A DNA stretch of 64,000 nt from UBA1447 sp002329225 (lineage in GTDB: Bacteria > Bacillota > Clostridia > Oscillospirales > Acutalibacteraceae): contig JBMNVN010000002.1 of the NCBI GenBank assembly GCA_050946835.1, positions 1 to 64,000 of the forward strand, given 5' to 3'. Below, one piece after another: positions 33,648 to 42,204 of this stretch. The position numbers and the translations under genes are program-made. The number at the start of each line of letters is the position of its first letter. Within the stretch, counting starts at the first letter, position 1. A model generated the notes under the pieces. That model saw only the letters and a list, made by a program, of their open reading frames with translations, was not told the origin of the DNA and did not search any database.

Positions 33648-36101
33648 TTGCAACTGAAATTAGCAAAAACCGCCGGATTTTGTTTCGGGGTTGACAGAGC
33701 GGTTAATATGATTTATCAACTGTTGGAACAGGGGGAAAAGGTCTGTACTCTGGGGCCGATTATTCATAATCCTCAGGTTATTGATGATCTGGAAAAGCGG
33801 GGAGTAAAAATTGTGGAGCGTCCCGAGGAGGTACCGGCAGGCTCAAAACTTGTTGTAAGAACTCACGGTATCGCAAAATCGCTTATGGAAGAATTTTCAG
33901 AATCGGGAGCGGACATATGCGATGCCACCTGCCCCTTTGTAAAAAAAATCCATTCGATTGTTTCTGCAAAGTCATCCGCTGACATACCTGTTTTAATTGC
34001 GGGTGACAAAGACCACCCCGAGGTCATCGGTATTAAAGGCTATTGCCGCGGACCTGTACATATTTTTAACAGCAAAGACGAGTTGGAAAAGCTTTTGAAA
34101 GAATGTCCGGAATATGCAGAGTTAAAAGTGCTGGTCGTAGCACAAACAACTTTTCATGTTGAGGAATGGAGGGCTTGTGCGGACCTCTTAAATTCACTAT
34201 GTACAAATGCGGTTATATTTGATACAATATGCAATGCGACTCAAGATAGGCAAAGTGAGGCCATTGAGCTTTCAAAGGCTTCCGATGTTATGATTATCAT
34301 CGGCGGCCGCCATAGCTCAAACACCGCAAAACTCAAATCCGTTTGTGAAGAAAATTGCCGGACCTATCACATAGAAACGGCTAATGAGCTTTTCGGCATC
34401 GACTTTTCCTCTTGCTTGTCTATAGGCGTTACGGCGGGGGCATCTACTCCTGCCGGGATTATAAAGGAGGTACTGAAAACAATGTCCGACATTCTCAATG
34501 GCGATCTCATCGAAAAAGAGGAGACTGCGGTGCAACCTGAAACTGAGACAGTTGAAGAAGTTACAACGGCACAGCCCGCTCCGGCGGAACCCGCAGCGGA
34601 AGAAGCGCCGGTAGCTGAATCTGCGGCAACCACACCCGAAGTAGAGGAGGTGTCAGTAAAGGCGGAATCCGCATCCGGTGAAGATCAGTCATTTTCCGAA
34701 GCTCTGGAAGAGAATCTTAAAAACATGAGCACGGATCAAAAAGTTGTCGGTATTGTTACTGCGGTTTCTCCGGCGGAAATTCAGGTAGATATCGGCAGAA
34801 AACACACGGGCTATGTTCCCTTTGACGAATACACCTCGGATTCGACATGTGATTTGACTGAAGAAGTCAAAATCGGCGATGAGCTTGAACTTATTATCCT
34901 TAAAACCAATGATGCCGAAGGCACGACTATGCTTTCCAAACTCAAATGCGATGCCTTACGCTCCTGGTTTGATATCGTCGAGGCGGAAAATACCGACCGT
35001 ATTTTTGAAGGCGTAGTAACCGATGTTATCAGAGGCGGCGTGCTTGCCGTTACCGACGGCGTGAAGGTCTTTATTCCGGCTTCTTTAGCCACTGCGTCAA
35101 GGAGCGAGCCTATTGATCAGCTGAAAAACAAAAAAGTCAGTTTTAAAATTATTGAGGTTAACAAACAGCGCAGACGTGCGGTCGGTTCTGTTAAAGCCGC
35201 TTTAAGAGCTATCAGAAATGAAGCTGCTGAAGCGTTCTGGGAACAAGCCGCAGTGGGTCAGAAGTTCACCGGTAAGGTAAAGTCAATGACCAGCTATGGC
35301 GCTTTTGTGGATTTGGGCGAATTGGACGGTATGATTCACATTTCCGAACTGTCCTGGCATCGCATAAAAGAACCTTCAGAAGTAGTCAGCATAGGCGATA
35401 CGGTTGAGGTCTATATTAAAGATCTTGACCGGGAAAAAGGCAGAATTTCACTTGGCTACAAAAAAGCGGAAGACAATCCTTGGGAGATTTTGCGCCGCGA
35501 TTATCCCGTTGGCAGCGTAGTGGAAGCGGAAATTGTGGGTATGCCCGCATTCGGCGCTTTTGCAAGGATTATCCCCGGTGTAGAAGGGCTTATTCATATA
35601 TCTCAGATTGCCAACCGTCACATTGAAAAGCCTCAGGACGAGCTTAAAATGGGGCAAACGGTTACCGTTAAAATAATCGGCATCGATTTTGAACGGCGCC
35701 GTGCAAGCCTTTCTATCCGTGCTTTGTTGGATCCCTTGGAGGGAGAAGAAGAGGCAACCGAAAGTGAAGGCGCTCTTGTAGAGGTAACGGAAGGGGAAAA
35801 ATCCCTTGTAGAAGTTGCCGAAACGGAGAAGTCTCTTGTGGAGACAGGCACAGCTGAGGAAGCAGCAGTTCCCGCAGAAGAAGCGGCTCCTGTTGAAGAA
35901 GCAGTTCCCGCAGAGGAAGCGGCTCCTGTTGAGGAAGCAGCTCCCGTTGAGGAAGCGGTTCCTGTAGAGGAAGCGGCTCCTGTAGAGGAAGCGGCTACTG
36001 TAGAGGAAGCGGCTCCCGTAGAGGAAGCAGCTCCTGTAGAGGAAGCAGCACCTGTAGAAGAAGAGGCTCCTGTTGAAGAAGCCGCTACTGAGGAAGAGTA
36101 A
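33648..36101 (+). CDS. ispH-rpsA: IspH-S1 fusion: HMBPP reductase + ribosomal protein S1
   Basis: TTG 33648 is chosen because GGGAGG lies 7 nt upstream; this gives 817 residues. Residues ~1-280 are IspH, the last enzyme of the MEP isoprenoid pathway, with [4Fe-4S] ligands Cys12, Cys95 and Cys195. An acidic linker follows, then four S1 RNA-binding domains (about 34,735-34,960; 34,990-35,210; 35,250-35,465; 35,505-35,730). The last ~100 residues are about 13 imperfect copies of the hexapeptide PVEEAA. IspH-S1 fusion is known in clostridia; this long low-complexity tail is the unusual part. Confidence 0.93.
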   Translation: MQLKLAKTAGFCFGVDRAVNMIYQLLEQGEKVCTLGPIIHNPQVIDDLEKRGVKIVERPEEVPAGSKLVVRTHGIAKSLMEEFSESGADICDATCPFVKKIHSIVSAKSSADIPVLIAGDKDHPEVIGIKGYCRGPVHIFNSKDELEKLLKECPEYAELKVLVVAQTTFHVEEWRACADLLNSLCTNAVIFDTICNATQDRQSEAIELSKASDVMIIIGGRHSSNTAKLKSVCEENCRTYHIETANELFGIDFSSCLSIGVTAGASTPAGIIKEVLKTMSDILNGDLIEKEETAVQPETETVEEVTTAQPAPAEPAAEEAPVAESAATTPEVEEVSVKAESASGEDQSFSEALEENLKNMSTDQKVVGIVTAVSPAEIQVDIGRKHTGYVPFDEYTSDSTCDLTEEVKIGDELELIILKTNDAEGTTMLSKLKCDALRSWFDIVEAENTDRIFEGVVTDVIRGGVLAVTDGVKVFIPASLATASRSEPIDQLKNKKVSFKIIEVNKQRRRAVGSVKAALRAIRNEAAEAFWEQAAVGQKFTGKVKSMTSYGAFVDLGELDGMIHISELSWHRIKEPSEVVSIGDTVEVYIKDLDREKGRISLGYKKAEDNPWEILRRDYPVGSVVEAEIVGMPAFGAFARIIPGVEGLIHISQIANRHIEKPQDELKMGQTVTVKIIGIDFERRRASLSIRALLDPLEGEEEATESEGALVEVTEGEKSLVEVAETEKSLVETGTAEEAAVPAEEAAPVEEAVPAEEAAPVEEAAPVEEAVPVEEAAPVEEAATVEEAAPVEEAAPVEEAAPVEEEAPVEEAATEEE
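35860..36098 (+). repeat. Hexapeptide-coding minisatellite (PVEEAA) in the S1 tail
   Basis: An 18-bp unit, roughly GAAGCGGCTCCTGTAGAG, is repeated about 13 times with silent and A/V/T substitutions. It is prone to slippage and length variation. Confidence 0.85.
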
Positions 36102-36485
36102 ACTCCTTTTGGTTCTTATAACATAGCTTACACGGTTTAAAAATCTCGCTTATCTTTACCGATAAGCGGGATTTTTTATGCAAAACACATAGCAAAAGTT
36201 TTTAACAAAAAACAGTATGGTTTAATTTTGGGATTTGGCGGAAGTAGTTTCATCCCCATAAACTGAAGGCTTAAAAAACTGAGTTTGTTAATGTTTTATA
36301 CTCTGCAAAAATGCCGGCCGATACTGTAGCCGCCACCAAATCCGCTGTAGAACCTTCATACATAATAATTACATTATAACCGTTGTCCGGATTGTCAGCA
36401 TTTAATTTATATGTTAAAATCCGAAATAGATAAATTAACAAGCAGGTAAATAATTTGCAGTTGTTCTGAGAGGAAGTTTTAGAAT
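36102..36485. other. Intergenic: terminator plus possible gene remnant
   Basis: It holds the terminator at 36141-36177. On the minus strand, 36271 to about 36414 reads as the C-terminal end of a protein (NADNPDNGYNVIIMYEGS... to SVF and TAA) with no upstream body. This looks like a decayed gene fragment. Nothing else is seen. Confidence 0.4.
36141..36177 (+). terminator. Terminator of the cmk-ispH-rpsA operon
   Basis: AATCTCGCTTATC/GATAAGCGGGATT stem with a TTTACC loop and six Ts. Confidence 0.87.
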
Positions 36486-37433
36486 ATGAAAAAACACCTT
36501 TTGCCTGAGAACGGACAATTCTACAAGGCTAATATGCATTGCCATACAAATCTTTCCGACGGATGGCTTACGCCGGAAGAGGTAAAAAAAGCATACTCCG
36601 AAAAGGGCTACTCAATCGTCGCATTTACAGACCACGAAAATCTCTTTTATCACAACGACCTTTCCGATAAAAACTTTCTTGCCATAAACGGATTCGAGGC
36701 CGATATAAGCCAAAGAATTTGCTCCGACAATAATTATATAAAATGCTATCATTTTAACGCCTTTGCTCTTTTCCCTGCGGACAGAGGCCCTTTACCGCAA
36801 AAAACCGAATATGACGATATTGATGCCATTAATGACTATATTGCCAAATTAAATAAACAGGGTTTTCTTGTTTGCTACAATCATCCCTACTGGTCCTTGC
36901 AAACTTTGGATGATTACAGGTATCTTAAAGGAATTTTTGCTTGCGAAATTTTTAATTATTGCAGTTACATGGTTGACGGAATTGACGGCAATAACACCCA
37001 TGTTTACGACACTTTGCTTCGACTCGGCCACAGAATTTACTGTATGGCTACGGATGATAATCACAACCGGGGAGTTTCCGGAGTGTCATTTGCCGATTCT
37101 TTCGGAGGCTTTATAATGATTAAGGCTGAAGAATTAACCTATTCCTGTATTATGAACGCTATACAAAAGGGCGATTTTTACGCATCAGCCGGCCCGGAGA
37201 TAAATGAACTTTGGGTGGAGGATAATACTGTCACGGTTACTACCTCCCCATGTGCTCATATAGCTTTAAGCACATCGGGCAGAAGGGGAGAACGGATAGT
37301 TGCCGACAATTGCAAACCTTTAGAACATGCAGTTTTCAAACTTAATCCTGCTGATACTTTCTTCAGGCTTGAGGTGACGGATGAAAAGGGGCTCAGAGCC
37401 AACACAAGGGCCTATTTCCTTGATGAAATATAA
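36486..37433 (+). CDS. PHP-domain phosphoesterase-like protein
   Basis: 315 residues. PHP motifs MHCHTNLSDG (residues 17-26), FTDHENL, NHPYW and ATDDNH carry the metal-binding His/Asp residues of the polymerase-and-histidinol-phosphatase fold. Members hydrolyse small phosphoesters. No fused polymerase domain is present. It has its own ribosome site (AGAGGAAG) and stands alone. Substrate unknown. Confidence 0.85.
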   Translation: MKKHLLPENGQFYKANMHCHTNLSDGWLTPEEVKKAYSEKGYSIVAFTDHENLFYHNDLSDKNFLAINGFEADISQRICSDNNYIKCYHFNAFALFPADRGPLPQKTEYDDIDAINDYIAKLNKQGFLVCYNHPYWSLQTLDDYRYLKGIFACEIFNYCSYMVDGIDGNNTHVYDTLLRLGHRIYCMATDDNHNRGVSGVSFADSFGGFIMIKAEELTYSCIMNAIQKGDFYASAGPEINELWVEDNTVTVTTSPCAHIALSTSGRRGERIVADNCKPLEHAVFKLNPADTFFRLEVTDEKGLRANTRAYFLDEI

Positions 37434-37483
37434 ATAAGCGTTTTTCTGTTTTATAAATAAAATATTAAGCTTAGACCTCAAAA

Positions 37484-37520
37484 ACAAACGAGCGTGCTTT
37501 TATCGGCACGCTCCGTTTGT
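37484..37520. terminator. Bidirectional terminator
   Basis: ACAAACGAGCGTGC/GCACGCTCCGTTTGT (one bulge) between convergent genes. Confidence 0.82.
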
Positions 37521-37554
37521 CTTTGTAAATTATTCTTTTACCTTGTTGTCCAGG

Positions 37555-38280
37555 TTAACCAGTTGAAAGCTGAATGAAGTAAATACTTAATCCAATCAAA
37601 ACCTGTGCGCTGAAGTATGTAATCGGGTTGGCATGGCGGCTTATTTTATAAGCTCCGTTTGTAAAAGCTTCCAGTGCAAGGATTGCGTCGGAAGCGATAA
37701 AGAGCAAGGAGCCTGACACAATACAAATTGCCGCACCTATTCCTGCGATTCCGCCGTTTTTGGAAACCGAAACGGCAAGAGCAACGGAAAAAACAAACAT
37801 GGTGATTATTATGAGAATATACGCAAGAACCGGTACAAGACCTTCTCCCGGCGAGACTTTTAGTTTTATTCCTATAATGACAATAATCAAAGAGATAGCG
37901 AAAACTGCGGCAACTAAAAGACCGATTTTCAGCGGTGTTAACGCAGATATATCTGTGAGCATAAAAATAAATGCAGCTGTATAAAAAATATGCCCTATAA
38001 GAAAACTGCCGACACCTATAACAAAACGGCGGCTTTTTACGTCCAGGCTAAGTGAATAGTCGCCGAAAGCACCGAAGGCGGCCCCTATTGTAATCAGCAC
38101 GGCATATGTGCCGTAGCCGCCCGAGGCCAGTGCCGCAAAGATTCCGATAATCACGAACATAACCGCACAGCTTGTTTTTGCAGCAAGTCTTTTTGATCCG
38201 CCGCTGAGAAGCGGTGAGAACATATAAAAGGCAACCATTATCAGCTCGAGTATTACGGAGATTATAAGTAACGTTTTCAA
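37555..38280 (-). CDS. YhhN/TMEM86-family membrane protein (lysoplasmalogenase-like)
   Basis: 241 residues with about eight transmembrane helices. The family pattern is visible: AFGDYSLSL, FLIGHIFYTAAF and FIASDAILA. Characterised members hydrolyse lysoplasmalogen; anaerobic clostridia make plasmalogens, so this is plausible but unproven. It starts 19 bp after the serine hydrolase gene and is probably co-transcribed with it. Confidence 0.8.
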   Translation of the reverse strand: MKTLLIISVILELIMVAFYMFSPLLSGGSKRLAAKTSCAVMFVIIGIFAALASGGYGTYAVLITIGAAFGAFGDYSLSLDVKSRRFVIGVGSFLIGHIFYTAAFIFMLTDISALTPLKIGLLVAAVFAISLIIVIIGIKLKVSPGEGLVPVLAYILIIITMFVFSVALAVSVSKNGGIAGIGAAICIVSGSLLFIASDAILALEAFTNGAYKISRHANPITYFSAQVLIGLSIYFIQLSTG

Positions 38281-38298
38281 TGCAATCTCTCCTTATCA

Positions 38299-39879
38299 TT
38301 ATTTAACAAATTTACCGCTGTGTATAGGCTCAATATTCTTTTTACCCCATTCCAAAATACTGCGAATTACTCGTTCGGATTTGATGTATGTTTTTAACAA
38401 CCCGTGTACACCGTTGAGTATTGAATCAACCGGAGGATCCGACTCCGGCTTCATCTTTACTTTGTTGCCCGAGAATGTAAATGTCAGATTCCTTGCACAA
38501 ACGCATTCCTGCGGCCGAATACTCAGCATAAGAGTATTGCTGTTTTTCCATGCGGCGCTGGCAAATGCGGTAAACGGTGCATCCATAAGCCTCATTTTTG
38601 ATTTTCGCCACTGCCCGTCAAGTCCGCATTCAATACTGTTTTTTTCGTCCTCTTCACGCCACGAGAAGATTAATGTATCAGGTTTAAAAACAAACTCAAC
38701 ATCGGTAATATTGCCCGCCTTATCTTTTGACATGAATGTTGCCGCTGCGGGCAAAACACTTACTTGAAAATTCATTAAAGTCAGCAGATGTTTTTTTCTG
38801 AAAGCAATACGCCTGTTGCTTATGCGGCTTTCAAGTTCACTCCGATATTCGGAGAAAAGCGGTGCGTACTCCGAATCAAGAAATGCCTCCTTGAAAGTAT
38901 CGCTCGGCTCACTGTCGGGTTGCTCATCAACAAAGCTTTCCGGAAAGTAACTTGACATAACGGAACTGTGAGCGGCATTTATATCTCCGCCGATAACTAC
39001 CGTGACCGCATCGTAGTTTTTATAAATTTCGGCAACCTGGCCGAATACACCGTCAAACCGTATTATGGGGTTTTTACCTTCACGTACCCAAACCCCGTAG
39101 CCGTAACCTAAATCTTCTTCGTTATCCGATTTCGGCACTTTGCGATTAACAGAGGTTTGCGCTACCCATTCAGAAGGTATAATTTGCTTATTATCGTACA
39201 CTCCGTCATTCAAAAGGCACAGAGCTATTTTTGCAAAGTCGGTTGCGGAAAGGAAGATTCCCCAACCTCCCGCCTCAACTCCGTTGTGGTCACATTCCCA
39301 AAACGGTACCGGAATCCCCAAGGGCTCAAAAAGCCTCGGTGTAAGAAATTCTACTGTAGAAATACCCGTGACCTTTCGCAGCATGGCAAGGGCAATATGA
39401 AAGCATTCGTTTACATAAGAGAATTTTTCCCCCGGTGCAGAGTCGGACTTGGATTTCATAAAAATATCAATCCAGTCGCTTTTTACTTTATTCTCCAGCG
39501 GAGAAATATTTCTGCCGGCGGTGAGCGAAATAAGATGTTTTAGTGTAACTTTTTTAAGATTGTCGTCACTTTTGGCGGGTACGGCTTCCGGAAAATAATC
39601 CGCAACTTTGTCGTCAAGGGAAATCAACCCTTCACATACCGCAAAGCCTATTGCTATAGCGGTAATGCTCTTGCTTACCGAATACATGGCGTGGGGTTCG
39701 ACGGCGGAATACGGCTTTTTAAACCACTGTACGGCAACTTTACCATGCCGTATTACCATAAAACCGTGACATTCGGTTTGCTTTATTTCCCGTAGCAGTT
39801 CAAGCATTTTTTCTGATGAAATCCCGACCTCTTCGGGTATAATTGCAAAAGGCAATTCCGATGAAACAGTTGCGGACAT
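38299..39879 (-). CDS. Serine hydrolase, beta-lactamase (class C) fold
   Basis: 526 residues, cytosolic by sequence. The class C/esterase motif SVSK (Ser67, Lys70) and a YVN second motif indicate a beta-lactamase-like acyl-serine enzyme: an esterase, D-peptidase or similar. Residues ~370-515 are an extra beta-rich domain of unknown role. It is downstream of the MFS transporter gene, 40 bp away, which suggests it processes the imported compound. Confidence 0.85.
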   Translation of the reverse strand: MSATVSSELPFAIIPEEVGISSEKMLELLREIKQTECHGFMVIRHGKVAVQWFKKPYSAVEPHAMYSVSKSITAIAIGFAVCEGLISLDDKVADYFPEAVPAKSDDNLKKVTLKHLISLTAGRNISPLENKVKSDWIDIFMKSKSDSAPGEKFSYVNECFHIALAMLRKVTGISTVEFLTPRLFEPLGIPVPFWECDHNGVEAGGWGIFLSATDFAKIALCLLNDGVYDNKQIIPSEWVAQTSVNRKVPKSDNEEDLGYGYGVWVREGKNPIIRFDGVFGQVAEIYKNYDAVTVVIGGDINAAHSSVMSSYFPESFVDEQPDSEPSDTFKEAFLDSEYAPLFSEYRSELESRISNRRIAFRKKHLLTLMNFQVSVLPAAATFMSKDKAGNITDVEFVFKPDTLIFSWREEDEKNSIECGLDGQWRKSKMRLMDAPFTAFASAAWKNSNTLMLSIRPQECVCARNLTFTFSGNKVKMKPESDPPVDSILNGVHGLLKTYIKSERVIRSILEWGKKNIEPIHSGKFVK

Positions 39880-39919
39880 AAAATTTGACTTCCTTTCCGA
39901 TTCCGGTATAAAGAAAAAA

Positions 39920-41431
39920 TTACATAACTTCCGGCTTCGGCCCTTCCTTTGCCGTCTTTCTCATTTCCGTAAGCTCTGTGAATACTTCTTCTTTAAGTAT
40001 ACCCGTATAATTATCAAACATCAATGTAATCGCGGCAAGTATATTCCCGACAACGCCGCAAAGGCTGAAAAGCGTATATATGCCCCGCAGTGTATCGTTG
40101 CTTTGGACAGGCTTAATTTTGCTGCCGGGTGCTTTCGGTTTGTATGCTATCATTTCAAAAAGTCCGTTATAAAGATTTACTTTCAACAAGCTGTTAAGCT
40201 TGCCGATAACGCTTTGAGCGCCGCTGAGCAGGCCGTCGTAACGCATAGGCTCACCGTAATTCTTTCTGGCATACCACTCCATGTAGTCGGTGGAATCTGC
40301 CACCAATATTCTTCTTGCAGCGCCTTGCGCTGCGTTTGGCATACCCGCAAGACCGATGAGTAGTCCTATAATATATCTTTTACTGCGGATTGATTTTACA
40401 TCGAAGCGAATGTTAAACAGTGACATCAGCACATAGAATATTCCGGTGTACGCATATCCGCCGGCCATCATATTCCGTGCAGAAACTCGGTTGCCTACAA
40501 ACGGTACCGCAAAAAGTCCTATATAAGAGAGGGCACCGCTAATTGCATCGATAATTGCCTTCATGCCGTAGTCATCAAAAACATCATCGTATAAATAGGG
40601 GAGAGTATCATATGTTACTTTTCTGATTGTTTCGAACAATGAAGAAATCTGAAGAATAACAAAAGGACGGTTGTGTAACAGCATACTGATACTTTTTTTG
40701 TCCCATTTAATTTTTTCGATTTTCTCAGGTTGGTCATATGATTGAATAATAAACTCTCTTTGTTCATCAATTGTAAAATACGGAGCATACATGCAGGCAA
40801 TGCCCAAAACACAAAAGCCGAAAGCGACAAAGAAATATAGCCATTGCTGCCGGTGAACATCATCGGTTGAGCCCACAACTATAGGAATGAGCCAACCGGG
40901 AAGCATTGAGCCGAGTGTTGCCGCAAGCGATGAAGCCGTGTAAAAGTTTTTTCTGTCCTTCGGATCCGTCACGAGCTTGAGAGCAAGAGCGCCAAGGGCA
41001 ATGTCGTAAAAAGTGTCGCAAATCGAAAAAATCATGCCGAGGAAGAAAACCCATATAAAGTTGAACATTGACGACTCGGACGGCACAATAAACAGCAGCA
41101 GGGAAGTTATTGCGAACGGCATCGGCGTAACTGAAAGTGCACGCCTTATATTGCTTTGCTTACCGGGGGCCGAAGGTGTGTCATACAAAGCGCCTGCAAT
41201 CGGGGGCACAATAAAACTGAGAATTGTGGATACATTGCCCTTAAGCAAAAGCTTTTTGTTGTCAATACCCATAAAGTTGCGGTTGAATTTATCGGCGTAG
41301 GTATCAATACTGTCCTGCCCCATACAGTTGCCGAATATTCCTCCCGCATAGCCCATCTGCTCTTTATAACTGACTGATTTTGCGGAAAACAAATTGTTTT
41401 TATATTCAATTATTTTTTGCTTTACCTTCAT
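39920..41431 (-). CDS. MFS/GPH-type transporter
   Basis: The start is ATG 41431 with GTGGGGAG upstream, giving 503 residues and about 12 transmembrane segments. The sequence resembles the glycoside-pentoside-hexuronide cation symporter branch of MFS (GNCMGQDSIDTY N-terminus and the SLAATLGSMLPGW segment). It probably takes up a glycoside or other small substrate for the neighbouring serine hydrolase. Confidence 0.8.
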   Translation of the reverse strand: MKVKQKIIEYKNNLFSAKSVSYKEQMGYAGGIFGNCMGQDSIDTYADKFNRNFMGIDNKKLLLKGNVSTILSFIVPPIAGALYDTPSAPGKQSNIRRALSVTPMPFAITSLLLFIVPSESSMFNFIWVFFLGMIFSICDTFYDIALGALALKLVTDPKDRKNFYTASSLAATLGSMLPGWLIPIVVGSTDDVHRQQWLYFFVAFGFCVLGIACMYAPYFTIDEQREFIIQSYDQPEKIEKIKWDKKSISMLLHNRPFVILQISSLFETIRKVTYDTLPYLYDDVFDDYGMKAIIDAISGALSYIGLFAVPFVGNRVSARNMMAGGYAYTGIFYVLMSLFNIRFDVKSIRSKRYIIGLLIGLAGMPNAAQGAARRILVADSTDYMEWYARKNYGEPMRYDGLLSGAQSVIGKLNSLLKVNLYNGLFEMIAYKPKAPGSKIKPVQSNDTLRGIYTLFSLCGVVGNILAAITLMFDNYTGILKEEVFTELTEMRKTAKEGPKPEVM

Positions 41432-41876
41432 ACCGCCACTCCCCACATTTCTTTGTTGGATTTTCACACATTAAACTGCGGATAATGCTTTCAGGCAAGT
41501 AATTTGTTCGGAAAGATTACAGGTTTTGATGCGGTTAAGCAGTCAAGTATGTAATATCTTTATATTATATCCAATATTACAGCATAAATAATATCAAGGC
41601 AAGACAGAATATGAGCATTTTTCAGCCGCTTCGGCAAGTATATTCCCGTTCAGAAGCGGAACAACGAAAGCGGTGGAGTCATCAAAACCGCGTGTTGTGA
41701 GGGCTTGAAAAACTTCAAAATCAAGTATTTTGTTGAATAAAATACAAAGCAGTGGTAAAATAAAACCGATGGCTGGAGGACTTTTTCGAGCTCTTTGCAG
41801 AAACACTTGACAATTCACAATTAAACGCACAAAATGAACTTGGGTTTGAAAATATTAAAAGAAAGGCTTGGTTGAT
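41432..41876. other. Intergenic with possible minus-strand gene fragment
   Basis: The minus-strand frame at 41594-41830 ends in a protein-like segment (ALTTRGFDDSTAFVVPLLNG...) but begins in sequence that does not look coding. It may be the C-terminal remnant of a lost gene. The promoter of the poly-Asp protein lies at 41807-41835. No other feature is seen. Confidence 0.35.
41807..41835 (+). promoter_or_regulatory. Promoter of the poly-Asp protein gene
   Basis: TTGACA, 17-bp spacer, CAAAAT, ~40 bp before the ATG. Confidence 0.6.
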
Positions 41877-42113
41877 ATGGCAAATGTTAAGCTTCCTCAC
41901 TTAAAGGCAAATGTTGATCTTTCTGAACTGCTTATTCAATTCTTTGCTTATCTGGATTTTGATGACGATAATGATAATGACGATGACGATGACGATAACG
42001 ATGATTACGGCTGGGGTGACTTGCGTGAAGACGCTCCGGAAAGTGCAAAAATTGCCTATCAGAAATATCTTGAAGAGAAAAAAAGACTTGCAAAACTCGG
42101 AATTAGAGCTTAG
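41877..42113 (+). CDS. Small acidic protein with poly-Asp/Asn tract
   Basis: 78 residues from ATG 41877 (AAAGG upstream). The centre is an almost unbroken run of Asp with a few Asn (~17 of 20 residues are acidic) encoded by GAT/GAC and AAT/AAC repeats. It is flanked by a hydrophobic helix (LSELLIQFFAYLDF) and a charged C-terminal helix (AYQKYLEEKKRLAKLG). It could bind cations or act as a nucleic-acid mimic; no family is recognised. It converges with groEL. Confidence 0.65.
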   Translation: MANVKLPHLKANVDLSELLIQFFAYLDFDDDNDNDDDDDDNDDYGWGDLREDAPESAKIAYQKYLEEKKRLAKLGIRA

Positions 42114-42138
42114 CGACTAAAACTTAATAAAATGACCG

Positions 42139-42174
42139 GGGGCTGTAGCAAAATGGAAATTCTGCTACAGCCCC
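42139..42174 (-). terminator. Hairpin after groEL
   Basis: Perfect 12-bp stem GGGGCTGTAGCA/TGCTACAGCCCC between convergent genes. The minus-strand tail is only moderately T-rich (CCGGTCATTTT). Confidence 0.65.
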
Positions 42175-42204
42175 TGATGCGATAGTTATTTTAGTGTTGG
42201 ATGA

